Assembly (NCBI GenBank): GCA_026401035.1
Contig: JAPLNR010000067.1
Coordinates: 36,239-100,238 of the forward strand
Direction: 5' to 3'
Source: Planctomycetia bacterium
GTDB taxonomy: Bacteria > Planctomycetota > Planctomycetia > Pirellulales > UBA1268
DNA length: 64,000 nt
Shown here: positions 1 to 8,288 of the stretch, piece by piece
Numbering within the stretch: the first letter of the stretch is position 1
Layout: every line of letters begins with the position of its first letter
Made by a program: the position numbers and the translations under genes
The notes under the pieces: model-generated
What the model was told of the DNA's origin: nothing
Database searches by the model: none
What the model saw: only the letters and a program-made list of their open reading frames with translations

Positions 1-235
1 TCGTCTTGAAGAACACCGTCCACGTGCCATCGGCCGCGTAGCTGACGGAGAGCATTGCGGTGAACTGCCTGTCGATCTGCCGGCCGTTGAGTTCGGCGGA
101 CACGATCCGCCAACGTCCCGCGGAAACCGCCCGATCATCCGGGAGATCGACGGCCCCGGCGAAGCCGGCTGTCAGAAGCAGTGCCATGGCCCAGCAGAGG
201 CATGGCGTGTATCGGAAAAGGTAACGGGAACGCAT
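1..235 (-). CDS. Secreted TIGR03067-like protein (partial, 3' end outside window)
   Basis: The frame reads on the minus strand from ATG at 235 and runs off the window, so only about 78 N-terminal residues are visible. Residues 10-28 form a hydrophobic signal peptide ending in an Ala-Gly-Ala type cleavage site. The mature part (GRWRIVSAELNGRQID, then an ADGTWTV stretch) resembles the opening of TIGR03067 proteins, a lipocalin-like beta family common in planctomycetes. The family call is an inference from a short stretch. The start is divergent from the GIY-YIG gene, with about 110 nt between them. Confidence 0.55.
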   Translation of the reverse strand, partial: MRSRYLFRYTPCLCWAMALLLTAGFAGAVDLPDDRAVSAGRWRIVSAELNGRQIDRQFTAMLSVSYAADGTWTVFFKT

Positions 236-348
236 GGAAAACCATAGGATGCCGCTGCCGCTGCGGGCCAGTCTGTTTCCTTCCCGCGGGTTTTGGGCCA
301 GAGGATTCCCGCTTCTTTTTCACTCCTGATTGCTGGACGGATCTCAGC

Positions 349-648
349 ATGCAGCCCCGAGTTCGCCGTCGCCCCGCCTCTCGCTGGCTCGTCTACATGC
401 TGCGGTGTCGCGACGGCTCGCTCTACACGGGCATCACCAACGACCTGCCGAAACGGCTGCAGGCCCACGCTGCCGGCAAGGCCTCCCGATACACGCGGAG
501 CCGGCTGCCGGTGACGCTGGCCTACGAGGAGCCCCAGCCCGATAAGTCCCGGGCTTTGAAGCGGGAGATTGCGATCAAGAGGCTCAGCCGGCCGCACAAG
601 GAACGCCTGCTCGGCCCGAAGAAATCGCTCACGCGCGGCAAAAAATGA
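349..648 (+). CDS. GIY-YIG nuclease superfamily protein (UPF0213/YhbQ-like)
   Basis: A 99-residue protein. The GIY-YIG core is visible as VYMLRC near residue 15 followed by SLYTGITND, with a conserved Arg in LPKRLQAH and the AREIAIKRLSR-like helix (KREIAIKRLSRPHKERLL) near the end. Length and layout match single-domain UPF0213/YhbQ-type proteins, which are presumed DNA nucleases of unclear role. ATG at 349 is preferred because the domain begins soon after it; an in-frame ATG at 181 would add an untypical leader overlapping the neighbouring gene's region. Confidence 0.85.
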   Translation: MQPRVRRRPASRWLVYMLRCRDGSLYTGITNDLPKRLQAHAAGKASRYTRSRLPVTLAYEEPQPDKSRALKREIAIKRLSRPHKERLLGPKKSLTRGKK

Positions 649-769
649 TGTTCGCGCTGACTCCGCGGCCACTGCCCGCTGACAAAAGTGCACTCGGCTG
701 GACAATTTGCCGAAATACTTGGTAATTCTAAGTTCGTGTCCGGTACTCAAACCTGAAAGGGATCATGCA

Positions 770-856
770 ATGGGCAAAGGCAACAACTCGCAGAAGAACG
801 ACAAGAAGAACAAGAAGCCGAAGCAGGACAAGACCAAGACCGTCGTCAAGAAGTAA
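770..856 (+). CDS. 28-residue lysine-rich micro-protein
   Basis: ATG at 770 opens a 28-codon frame (begins MGKGNNSQKNDKKNKK) ending at TAA 856. About 43% of the residues are Lys, with many Asn, Asp and Gln and no hydrophobic segment. A purine-rich stretch (GAAAGGGA) lies just upstream as a plausible ribosome-binding site. The codon pattern (AAG for Lys throughout) fits a GC-rich coding sequence rather than chance. It is intergenic and same-strand to its neighbours. It could be a disordered nucleic-acid-binding peptide; function is unknown. Confidence 0.6.
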   Translation: MGKGNNSQKNDKKNKKPKQDKTKTVVKK

Positions 857-930
857 TCCACGGGTCGTCGTGCGCGGCTGCCCCAGGCGATGATCGCCCC
901 TTTCATTCAGGAGCCCTGATCGTCACGCCT

Positions 931-1224
931 ATGGCTCCGCACGACGACCACGACGACGCAGCTTGGGAAGACGACTCGGACGATGGTCGGCACGATGACT
1001 GGGACGACGACTCCGAATCCGGGGATCAAGACCCCGACGACGAGCCGACGGTCCCCTGCCCCTACTGCAGGCGGGAGATCCTCGAGGATTCGCCCCGCTG
1101 TCCGTTTTGTGAGCAGCACATCTCCGCGGAAGACAGCCCCGGGCCGGGGAAACCATTCTGGGTGGTCGCGACGGCGCTGATCTGCCTCGCGATCGCCTTG
1201 TGGCTGGTGTTCGGGGCGTTCTGA
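931..1224 (+). CDS. Zinc-ribbon protein with acidic N-terminus and C-terminal membrane helix
   Basis: A 97-residue protein in three parts. Residues 1-40 are Asp-rich and probably disordered. Residues about 43-61 hold two CxxC pairs (CPYC and CPFC) forming a zinc ribbon. Residues about 77-97 are a single hydrophobic helix (FWVVATALICLAIALWLVFG). This is the common small 'zinc-ribbon plus TM' design of planctomycete membrane proteins with no known function. It converges on the downstream minus-strand gene, 29 nt away. Confidence 0.7.
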   Translation: MAPHDDHDDAAWEDDSDDGRHDDWDDDSESGDQDPDDEPTVPCPYCRREILEDSPRCPFCEQHISAEDSPGPGKPFWVVATALICLAIALWLVFGAF

Positions 1225-1253
1225 ACGGGGCGTCTTTGAATGGAACGAACGCC

Positions 1254-1550
1254 TTAGGCTTCGTCCTCGGGGGAATCCGCGTCCGCGAACTCCTCGTCGT
1301 CGTCCCACGGCCAGAAGAACATCTGGATCTGCTTGAGCACCACGACATCTTCCTCTTCGTTGATGTCGATCTGAAAAAGCAGCCCGTCGAAGGTCTCGAG
1401 ATCTTTCGGGTGCACCGGGGTGATGATCACCGAATGGTCGTCGCCCTTCTCCGCGGTGACGAACGAGTAGCGGGCGATGTCGCCGTTGATGTCGATTTCC
1501 TCGATATTTTCGAAGAACTCCGCGTCGCCCTGAATGTCAAACTGCGGCAT
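1254..1550 (-). CDS. Acidic hypothetical protein (98 aa)
   Basis: A 98-residue protein with no signal peptide or membrane segment. It mixes beta-prone hydrophobic strands (RYSFVTAEKG, HSVIITPVH, LLFQIDINE) with a very acidic C-terminus (DDDEEFADAD). A Trp-Pro-Trp motif (MFFWPWDDDEE) is striking. Not recognised as a named family. The start is ATG at 1550, with AGGAAGC at about 9-15 nt upstream. Its ordinary composition for the region supports it being a real gene. Confidence 0.6.
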   Translation of the reverse strand: MPQFDIQGDAEFFENIEEIDINGDIARYSFVTAEKGDDHSVIITPVHPKDLETFDGLLFQIDINEEEDVVVLKQIQMFFWPWDDDEEFADADSPEDEA

Positions 1551-1640
1551 CGTTGCGGCTTCCTTTCGTCAATTGATGGCTCGATCCCGGCGGACAGAGC
1601 GGAAGCATACCCGCGGCCCGGCAGCCCTGGAAATCGGCCG

Positions 1641-2723
1641 TCACGAACCGCTGTAAGCGGCGCTGGTGGGCGTTCGGATCAGGTCGTCGTCGAGCGACCG
1701 GTGGGCCGCGATCCGGCGGTTCTTCAGGGCCTCGTGGTAGCCGCGGACGGCCGGTTCGGCCGCCAAATCACCATCGGCAACGGCCCGCAGAAATCGCACA
1801 AACTCGAGTTGATCCTCGGCGGCGTTGATCTTCCGTCCGAAGAGCGCGACCCGGGCGCCATGTTTCTTCGCGTCGGCAACGAGCGCGAAGGCATCGTGGG
1901 TCGTGCCCGCCGCGCCGCCGAGAATGCCGACGACGAGCGACCGGTCGTAGGCGGCCAGTTGCTCCGTGATCTCCGGCCCCAGGTACGGAATCTTGAGGAA
2001 GATCGGTCGCCCCGCCCTGGGCACGCCGGCCAGCGCCCGCACGACATGGTCGGCGAGGAATCGGGCGATGTCCCGCGGCTTGTCTCCGGCTGCCTTGCCC
2101 GCAACACGGCCGAGCGCGTTTGGGAAAAACACCTCGAGGAAATGCCGGAAGCCCCGCTGCTCCGCGTCGAGGCGAAACTCACGGTAAGCCGTGAGCATGG
2201 CACGGTCGAGCGTGGCGTCGTCGTTCAGCGTGAGCGAGAAAAGGCCGAGGTCGGCACCGCGGCCGCGGTCGGCCGCAGAGCACTCCGCGCGGCCGCACTG
2301 GGCCTGTGGAATCGTCGTCGTCGAGAACGGCAGGGCGGGCTCACGACCATAGTTGCCCGAGCCGGCAGCCAGCCAGATGTCGGTCGTGTCGTTCATCCGC
2401 ACGGCGGGCGTCACGGCCGAAGCCGCAAAGATTCCCTCGTCGATCGTGAGCCGCTCGCTCGTGCTGCCGCTCATCAGCATGATGTCGACGAGCCCCTGCT
2501 TCACGATCTCGCGAATCTGGTCGTGGTATTCGTTCAGTGAGCGATAGGGGCCGCGGGCCGGATCGCCGCCCGGTGTGACGCCCGTCGCGGCCAGCCCGAA
2601 GGCCATGTCGGCATCCTTGGCGTCGGCGAGGATGAAGTCGCGGGAGTGAGGATCAGCCACGATCCGCGCGAGTTTCGCGTCGAGGGATTTCTGAGGGCCT
2701 GCGGGGTGAGTAATTGCTGTCAT
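1641..2723 (-). CDS. Class I aldolase-like TIM-barrel protein (DeoC/LacD-type)
   Basis: About 360 residues. The text resembles a sugar-phosphate aldolase barrel: KILYP-like strands (IFLKIPYLGPEIT, a candidate Schiff-base Lys), LVVGILGGAAGTTHDAF (phosphate-binding-like Gly loop), and VALFGRKI near the C-terminus, all reminiscent of DeoC/LacD/class I FBA proteins. The substrate is unknown. The start is taken at ATG 2723, with GGAG 12 nt upstream; an in-frame ATG at 2750 is possible. It is divergent from the FAD/Fe-S oxidase with a candidate operator in the 131-nt gap, which suggests a shared sugar-catabolism regulon. Confidence 0.55.
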   Translation of the reverse strand: MTAITHPAGPQKSLDAKLARIVADPHSRDFILADAKDADMAFGLAATGVTPGGDPARGPYRSLNEYHDQIREIVKQGLVDIMLMSGSTSERLTIDEGIFAASAVTPAVRMNDTTDIWLAAGSGNYGREPALPFSTTTIPQAQCGRAECSAADRGRGADLGLFSLTLNDDATLDRAMLTAYREFRLDAEQRGFRHFLEVFFPNALGRVAGKAAGDKPRDIARFLADHVVRALAGVPRAGRPIFLKIPYLGPEITEQLAAYDRSLVVGILGGAAGTTHDAFALVADAKKHGARVALFGRKINAAEDQLEFVRFLRAVADGDLAAEPAVRGYHEALKNRRIAAHRSLDDDLIRTPTSAAYSGS

Positions 2724-2791
2724 ATGGAAGAAAATCTCCGGGCGACACACCGTACCGTGGTTTGTCGGTGGCGGGTCGCCTCCTCAAAGAA

Positions 2792-2804
2792 AACGTAAAA
2801 CGTT
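2792..2804. promoter_or_regulatory. Candidate operator AACGT-AAA-ACGTT
   Basis: A perfect 5-bp inverted repeat around a 3-nt spacer, located in the divergent promoter region between the aldolase-like gene and the FAD/Fe-S oxidase. Its 11-nt core CGTAAAACGTT recurs exactly at 5901-5911, upstream of the isomerase-regulator-kinase genes. Likely ligand: the XylR-type regulator encoded at 7052-8281 (inference). Confidence 0.45.
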
Positions 2805-2854
2805 CCCGCCATGTCGTAAGGGGGCGCCGGGGGAGATGGTAACCTAAGGCCACG

Positions 2855-5806
2855 ATGGCTACAGCCGATCTCGACACGCTCCGCACGCGGCTTTCCGGCG
2901 ACCTGCTGCTCGACCCGCTTGCCCGCACGATCTATGCGACCGATGCGTCGGAATATCAGGAGCGGCCGCTCGGTGTCGCCCTGCCGAAAACCGAGGCGGA
3001 TGTCGGCGAACTGGTCCGATTCGCGGCGGCCACGGGCACCGGCCTGATTCCCCGCGGCGCCGGCACCTCGCTCGCCGGCCAGGTCGTCGGCGGCGGGATC
3101 GTCGTCGATCTGGGACGGCATCTCAATCGCATCATCGCGCTCGACGTCGCGGCCCGGCGGGTCCGCGTGCAGCCGGGGGTGGTGCGAAACGAGCTCAACC
3201 GCTTCCTCGCGCCGCATGGCCTGTTCTTCGGGCCGGAGACCTCGACGGCCGGCTGGGCGATGATCGGCGGCATGGTGGGCAACAACTCCTGCGGCTCAAA
3301 CTCCATCGCCTACGGCACCACCCGCGACCATCTCGTCTCCGCCCGGGGATTCCTCGCCGACGGCACGGAGGCCGAGTTTGGTCCGCTCGATCCCGCGGGA
3401 TTTGCGGCCGCATGCAATGGCCCCGATTCGCTCGAGACGCGCGTCTATCGCGACATCCGCGACCTGCTGACACCGGATCACAATCGGCGGCTCATCCGCG
3501 ACTCCTTCCCGCGGCCCGAGGTCACCCGCCGCAACACGGGCTATGCGCTCGACGCGCTCATGGACGCCTCCTGCTTCGACGCGGCGAGCCAGCGGCCCTT
3601 CAATTTCTGCCGGCTGCTGGCGGGCTCGGAGGGAACGCTCTTTCTGGGCGTGGAGTTCGAACTCAGCCTGATCCCGCTGCCCCCGCCGGGTGGCCTGCTC
3701 TGCGTGCACTGCGAGTCGGTCGACGAGGCGTTGCGGGCCACCGTCGTCGTGATGCGGGATCTGGCCGCGACCGGCATCCGGCCGACGGGATGCGAGTTGA
3801 TCGACAAGAAGATCCTCGACTGCACGAAGGACAACCACGAGCAGGCCCGCAACCGGGCGTTCGTGGTGGGCGATCCCGGAGCGGTGCTTGTCGTCGAACT
3901 GCGTGACGCCGACCCCGTCCGGCTGGCGGCGGATCTCGACAGGGTCGAGGCGGCGCTGCGATCGGGCGGGCTGGGCTATGCCCATCCGCGACTCTTTGGG
4001 GCCGAGTGTGATGGCGTGTGGGAATTGCGCCGGGCCGGCCAGGGGCTGGTCAACAATCTGCCGGGCGACGCCAAGCCCCGCGAGATCGTCGAAGACACGG
4101 CCGTGGCGGTCGAGGATCTACCGGCCTACATCGCGGAGTTCGACCGGCTGCTCGCCGAGAAGTATGGCATCGACTGCGTGCACTACGCCCATGCCGGCGC
4201 GGGGGAGCTTCACCTGCGGCCGCTGTTCAACCTCCATTCGGCCGCAGGGCTCAAGATGTTTCGCGACGTGGCCACCGACGTGGCCCGGCTCGTAAAAAAA
4301 TACCGTGGCTCGCTCAGCGGTGAGCATGGCGACGGCCGTCTCCGCGGCGAGTTTATCCGCACGATGGTGGGCGATGAATGCTACGGCCTCCTGGAGCGGG
4401 TGAAGAAAACCTTCGACCCGCTGGGAATTTTCAATCCGGGCAAGGTCATCGCCGCCCCGCCGATGGACACGAGCCTGCGGATCGAGCCAGAGACGGTCGA
4501 GCGGCAGCCGGAGACGGTGTTTCGCTTCGCCGATACCGGCGGCATGCTGCGGGCCGCCGAGAAGTGCACCGGCGTGGGCCAGTGCCGCAAGACGCACCTC
4601 ATCGGCGGCACTATGTGCCCGAGCTACATGGCGACCCGCGACGAGCAGCACACGACTCGGGCCCGGGCCAACGTTCTCCGGCAGGCGCTCGCCGATCCGT
4701 CGGGGGCCGATCCCTGGAGCCGTCCGGAATTGGCGGAGGTCATGGATCTCTGCCTGTCGTGCAAGGCCTGCAAGAGCGAGTGTCCGTCGAACGTCGACAT
4801 GGCCCGGCTGAAGGCCGAGTGGGAACAGCAGCGGCAGGATCGGGAGGGCGTGCCACTGCGGTCGCGGCTGGTTGCCGGCTCGGCCCGGTCGCTGCGGTGG
4901 GCGGGGGTCGCGCCCTGGCTCTACAACGTCGCCGTGACGGCACCGGTGATTTCACAGCTCGTGAAGCGCGGCATGGGTTTTTCCACGCGGCGGTCGCTGC
5001 CCACGCTACCCGGCACCACGCTGGCGTCGTGGTATCGGCGTCATCGCCAGGCGGGGCCGCGGCCCCCTGCCCCGAACGGCCGCGTCCATCTCTTCTGCGA
5101 CGAGTTCACCGACACGCTCGACGCCCCGATCGGTATTCAGGCGGTCGAGTTGCTCGAGGCCCTCGGCTACGAGGTCGTGATCCCTGCGCATGTTGACAGT
5201 GGCCGGGCGCAGTTCTCGAAGGGGCTGGTGCGGGAGGCGCGGAATCTGGCCACGCGGAATGTCGAACTGCTCGCCCCGGTGATCACCGACGAGGCGCCGC
5301 TGGTCGGCATCGAGCCGTCGGCGATTCTGGGATTCCGTGACGAGTATCCCGACCTCGTGCCTGAGCGGCTCGCCGGGGCCGCCGCCACGCTCGCCAAAAG
5401 CACCCTGCTGATCGACGAGTTTCTGGCCCGTGAGGCGGACCGCGGCCGCATCCGGCCTGCGCAGTTCACGACCGAGCAGCGGCGGATCGTGCTGCACGGC
5501 CACTGCCATCAGAAGGCGCTCTCATCGCTCGCCCCGACGGCGGCGATTCTCGGCCTGCCGGCCAACTACACGGTCGACGTGATCCCCAGCGGCTGCTGTG
5601 GGATGGCCGGATCGTTCGGCTACGAGGCGGAGCATTTCGACCTCTCGATGCAGATTGGCGAGCTGGTGCTGTTTCCCGCCGTGCGCAGCGCCCCGGCGGA
5701 AACACTCATCGCCGCCGGCGGCACGAGTTGCCGGCACCAGATCAAGGATGGCACAGGCCGGCACGCCCTCCATCCGGTCGAGATTCTCCGACACGCCCTC
5801 GTTTGA
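2855..5806 (+). CDS. FAD-linked oxidase / 4Fe-4S fusion (GlcD/Ydi J-like 2-hydroxyacid dehydrogenase)
   Basis: 983 residues, the usual size for fused FAD-binding/Fe-S oxidoreductases. Residues about 35-210 are a PCMH-type FAD-binding domain (RGAGTSLAGQ, GMVGNNSCGSNS). About 270-540 are the FAD-oxidase C-terminal domain, ending HGDGRLRGEFI and a FNPGK signature. About 570-650 carry cysteine clusters including CLSCKACKSECP for 4Fe-4S centres. The C-terminus has a CCG-type heterodisulfide-reductase-like motif (SGCCGMAGSFGYE, near 912). Expected to oxidise a 2-hydroxyacid such as D-lactate or glycolate, passing electrons to Fe-S centres and quinone. It leads the catabolic cluster; the exact substrate cannot be read from the sequence. 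Confidence 0.85.
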   Translation: MATADLDTLRTRLSGDLLLDPLARTIYATDASEYQERPLGVALPKTEADVGELVRFAAATGTGLIPRGAGTSLAGQVVGGGIVVDLGRHLNRIIALDVAARRVRVQPGVVRNELNRFLAPHGLFFGPETSTAGWAMIGGMVGNNSCGSNSIAYGTTRDHLVSARGFLADGTEAEFGPLDPAGFAAACNGPDSLETRVYRDIRDLLTPDHNRRLIRDSFPRPEVTRRNTGYALDALMDASCFDAASQRPFNFCRLLAGSEGTLFLGVEFELSLIPLPPPGGLLCVHCESVDEALRATVVVMRDLAATGIRPTGCELIDKKILDCTKDNHEQARNRAFVVGDPGAVLVVELRDADPVRLAADLDRVEAALRSGGLGYAHPRLFGAECDGVWELRRAGQGLVNNLPGDAKPREIVEDTAVAVEDLPAYIAEFDRLLAEKYGIDCVHYAHAGAGELHLRPLFNLHSAAGLKMFRDVATDVARLVKKYRGSLSGEHGDGRLRGEFIRTMVGDECYGLLERVKKTFDPLGIFNPGKVIAAPPMDTSLRIEPETVERQPETVFRFADTGGMLRAAEKCTGVGQCRKTHLIGGTMCPSYMATRDEQHTTRARANVLRQALADPSGADPWSRPELAEVMDLCLSCKACKSECPSNVDMARLKAEWEQQRQDREGVPLRSRLVAGSARSLRWAGVAPWLYNVAVTAPVISQLVKRGMGFSTRRSLPTLPGTTLASWYRRHRQAGPRPPAPNGRVHLFCDEFTDTLDAPIGIQAVELLEALGYEVVIPAHVDSGRAQFSKGLVREARNLATRNVELLAPVITDEAPLVGIEPSAILGFRDEYPDLVPERLAGAAATLAKSTLLIDEFLAREADRGRIRPAQFTTEQRRIVLHGHCHQKALSSLAPTAAILGLPANYTVDVIPSGCCGMAGSFGYEAEHFDLSMQIGELVLFPAVRSAPAETLIAAGGTSCRHQIKDGTGRHALHPVEILRHALV

Positions 5807-5899
5807 CCGCCGGACTGCTCCGGACCGGCGTGAAAACTCCAATGCTCCGCGAGCCTCCGCCGATCCCGGCTCCTCTGGCCAGCACGGCGGCTCGAAAAA

Positions 5900-5916
5900 C
5901 CGTAAAACGTTTACGG
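5900..5916. promoter_or_regulatory. Candidate operator CCGTAAA-ACG-TTTACGG
   Basis: A perfect 7-bp inverted repeat with a 3-nt spacer, about 90 nt upstream of the isomerase start and within the 160-nt gap after the FAD/Fe-S oxidase. It shares the core CGTAAAACGTT with the site at 2792-2804. The symmetry is typical for a dimeric LacI- or XylR-type regulator site. Binding partner is inferred, not shown. Confidence 0.5.
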
Positions 5917-6003
5917 AAAGCCGTAACGGCCGTGGGGTATCGTTCGCACGCGTAACTGCTGCTGCGAATGGAACACACTCCCCGAACACGAGGCATTGTT
6001 TCG

Positions 6004-7041
6004 ATGGGCGACACGACGTATCGGTTCTCGATTGGTCCCTGGAACATCGGCCGCGGTGCCGATCCGTTTGGTCCGGCGGTGCGGCCCCAGGTGTCGTTCG
6101 ACGATGTGCTCGATGCCGCCATCGCGCTGGGCTTCGAAGGAATTCAGTTTCACGACGACGACGCCGTGCCCGATCTGGAAACCCTGCCGCCGGCGCGGAT
6201 CATGGCTGAAGCCGAGGCGATGAAGCGCAAACTCGCCGACAGGGGGCTCGTGCCCGAGTTCGTCGCCCCGCGGCTCTGGGAACACGCCAATGGCATCGAC
6301 GGTGGCTACACGAGCAACGATCCCGCCGCCCGCACCTGGGCGCTGGAGCGGTCGAAGCGTGCCGTCGACGTGGCGCTCGCCCTCGGCTGCGAACTGATCG
6401 TGATGTGGCCCGCCCGCGAGGGCACGGCCGTCCGCGAGAGCAAGAACCCGATCATGGCGTCGGCCCAGATGCTCGACGCCATCAATGTGATTCTCGCGGC
6501 GAGCCCGCAGGTGCGGATCGCGATTGAGCCCAAGCCCAACGAGCCCGTCGACCACGCCTTCATTCCCACGATCGGCCACGCCCTGGCCCTCGGCAGCCGC
6601 TCGGCTGATCCGGCCCGTGTAGGCGTGCTCATCGAGAGCGCCCATGCGATTCTCGCCGGCCTCGATCCCTCCGACGAAATGGGCTTTGCGCTGGCCGCCG
6701 GCAAGCTCTGGAGCGTGCACCTGAATGACCAGAACGGCCTCAAGTTTGACCAAGACAAGGTCTTCGGCGCCGCCAACCTGCGGGGCGCGTTCAACCAGGT
6801 GCGGGTGCTCGAGCAGGCAAACTACGCAGCATCGGGCGCGTTCGTGGGATTCGACGTGAAGGCCCAGCGGACGCAGAAGCCGGAGGCCGCCACGGCTCAT
6901 CTCGCCACGAGCAAGGCCGTGTTTCTCAAGCTCGTCGAGAAGGCCCGCACCTTCCCAGAGAAGATTGCCGCGCAGTGCATCGCCAACCGCGACTACGAGG
7001 CGCTGGAGCGGACGGTTTTGGAGCACCTGCTCGGGCGCTGA
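6004..7041 (+). CDS. Xylose-isomerase-like TIM-barrel sugar isomerase
   Basis: About 345 residues. Barrel landmarks: RFSIGPWNIGRGADPFG at the N-terminus, GFEGIQFHDDDAVPD, PEFVAPRLWEH, CELIVMWPAREG, RIAIEPKPNEP (metal-binding Glu) and KLWSVHLNDQNG (metal-binding His and Asp). These match the AP-endonuclease-2/xylose-isomerase-like family, which includes xylose and rhamnose isomerases. The specific sugar is uncertain. ATG at 6004 has GAGG 10 nt upstream; an in-frame ATG at 5968 is the alternative. It is followed 10 nt later by the regulator gene, so the two probably form an operon with the kinase. Confidence 0.75.
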   Translation: MGDTTYRFSIGPWNIGRGADPFGPAVRPQVSFDDVLDAAIALGFEGIQFHDDDAVPDLETLPPARIMAEAEAMKRKLADRGLVPEFVAPRLWEHANGIDGGYTSNDPAARTWALERSKRAVDVALALGCELIVMWPAREGTAVRESKNPIMASAQMLDAINVILAASPQVRIAIEPKPNEPVDHAFIPTIGHALALGSRSADPARVGVLIESAHAILAGLDPSDEMGFALAAGKLWSVHLNDQNGLKFDQDKVFGAANLRGAFNQVRVLEQANYAASGAFVGFDVKAQRTQKPEAATAHLATSKAVFLKLVEKARTFPEKIAAQCIANRDYEALERTVLEHLLGR

Positions 7042-7051
7042 GGGACTGGCC

Positions 7052-8281
7052 ATGACGGGCAAGGAGGCGGAAAACGGCGCGGCAGCGCGGCTGGTGGCCG
7101 TCATCCTCGATGCTGCCCGCCCCTACGACCGTCTGATCATCGGCGGCGTCGCGCAGTATGTGAACGAGCATGCCGCATGGAGCCTGTACGTCGAGGAGGA
7201 TCCGCTGCAGAAGCTGCCCGATCTGCGGCATTGGCACGGTCAGGGAATCATCGCCAACTTCGATGACCGCCGCGTTGCCTCCGCCATCCGCGGCCTGACG
7301 ATCCCGATTGTGGCCGTCGGCGGCGGCTACGGCTGGTACGAACCCGCCTCCGGCATTCCTTACATCTATACCGACAATGCCGCGATCGGCCGGCTCGGCG
7401 CCGAGCATCTGTTGGGGTGCGGCTTCGAAGCGCTCGCCTTTTACGGTTATCCACGGACGACGACGAGCGGCTGGTCGGAGGAGCGGGCCGCGGCGTTTGC
7501 GGCGGCGTGCGCCGCGGTGGGCCGGCCGTGTCATGTGTTCACGGGCCGCCATGCCACCGCCCGCCGCTGGGAAGACCTCCAGCGGGAACTGAAGTCCTGG
7601 ATCGACAAACTCCCGAAGCCGGTGGGGCTGATGGCCTGTAATGACGTCCGCGCCCGGCACGTGCTCGAGGCCTGCCGGGCGCTGGGTCTGCGCGTGCCGC
7701 ATGATGTCGCCGTGCTCGGCGTCGACAACGACGAGATGATCTGCGATCTCACTGCTCCTCCGCTCTCGAGCGTTGACCAATCGGCACGGCGGATCGGCTA
7801 TGAGGCGGCCGCGGCGCTCGACAGGCTCATGCAGGCAGGGGCCGTGGCGAAGCGGACCGCGCCACAGGCGCCCCTGCAGCCGCTTGTGATCCCGCCGATC
7901 GGCGTGATTGCCCGCACATCGACCGACACGATGGCCACGACGGACGAGGCTGTCTTGAAGACGCTTCAGACCCTGCGGTCCGCCCCCTGGAAGAAGCCCG
8001 ACATCGCCGGCATCGCCGACGCCGTCTGCGTTTCCCGGTCGACACTCGAAAATCGCTTCCGTTCTGCGATCGGCCGATCGATCCACGACGAGTTTGTCCG
8101 CCTGCGGCTGGCGGGCGTCCGGCGGCTGATCGCCGACACGGATCTCCCGCTCAAGTCGATCGCCGCCCGGGCCGGCTTCCCGTCGGTGCAATACATGACC
8201 ACGTTTCTGCACCGGCATACCGGCCTCACACCGGCGCGGCTGCGGGCCGTGGAACGCGCCCATAAACTCCCCTCCACCTGA
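7052..8281 (+). CDS. XylR-type AraC-family transcriptional regulator
   Basis: 409 residues. The N-terminal two-thirds is a LacI/ribose-binding-like sensor (RLVAVILDAARPYDRLIIGG, QGIIANFDDRRVASAI, ACNDVRARHVLEACRALGL, VAVLGVDNDEMICD). The last ~105 residues are an AraC double helix-turn-helix (VCVSRSTLENRFRSAIGRSI and LPLKSIAARAGFPSVQYMTTFLHRHTG). This is the architecture of XylR, a sugar-responsive activator. Placed between the isomerase and kinase genes (10 and 7 nt gaps), it probably controls this cluster through the palindromes at 2792 and 5900. Confidence 0.9.
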   Translation: MTGKEAENGAAARLVAVILDAARPYDRLIIGGVAQYVNEHAAWSLYVEEDPLQKLPDLRHWHGQGIIANFDDRRVASAIRGLTIPIVAVGGGYGWYEPASGIPYIYTDNAAIGRLGAEHLLGCGFEALAFYGYPRTTTSGWSEERAAAFAAACAAVGRPCHVFTGRHATARRWEDLQRELKSWIDKLPKPVGLMACNDVRARHVLEACRALGLRVPHDVAVLGVDNDEMICDLTAPPLSSVDQSARRIGYEAAAALDRLMQAGAVAKRTAPQAPLQPLVIPPIGVIARTSTDTMATTDEAVLKTLQTLRSAPWKKPDIAGIADAVCVSRSTLENRFRSAIGRSIHDEFVRLRLAGVRRLIADTDLPLKSIAARAGFPSVQYMTTFLHRHTGLTPARLRAVERAHKLPST

Positions 8282-8288
8282 AAACACT

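Noticed and set aside
1200..2540. Long open frame antisense to the acidic protein and the aldolase-like gene
   Set aside because: It lacks domain signals and mirrors the codon pattern of the opposite-strand genes; high GC content makes such shadow frames frequent.
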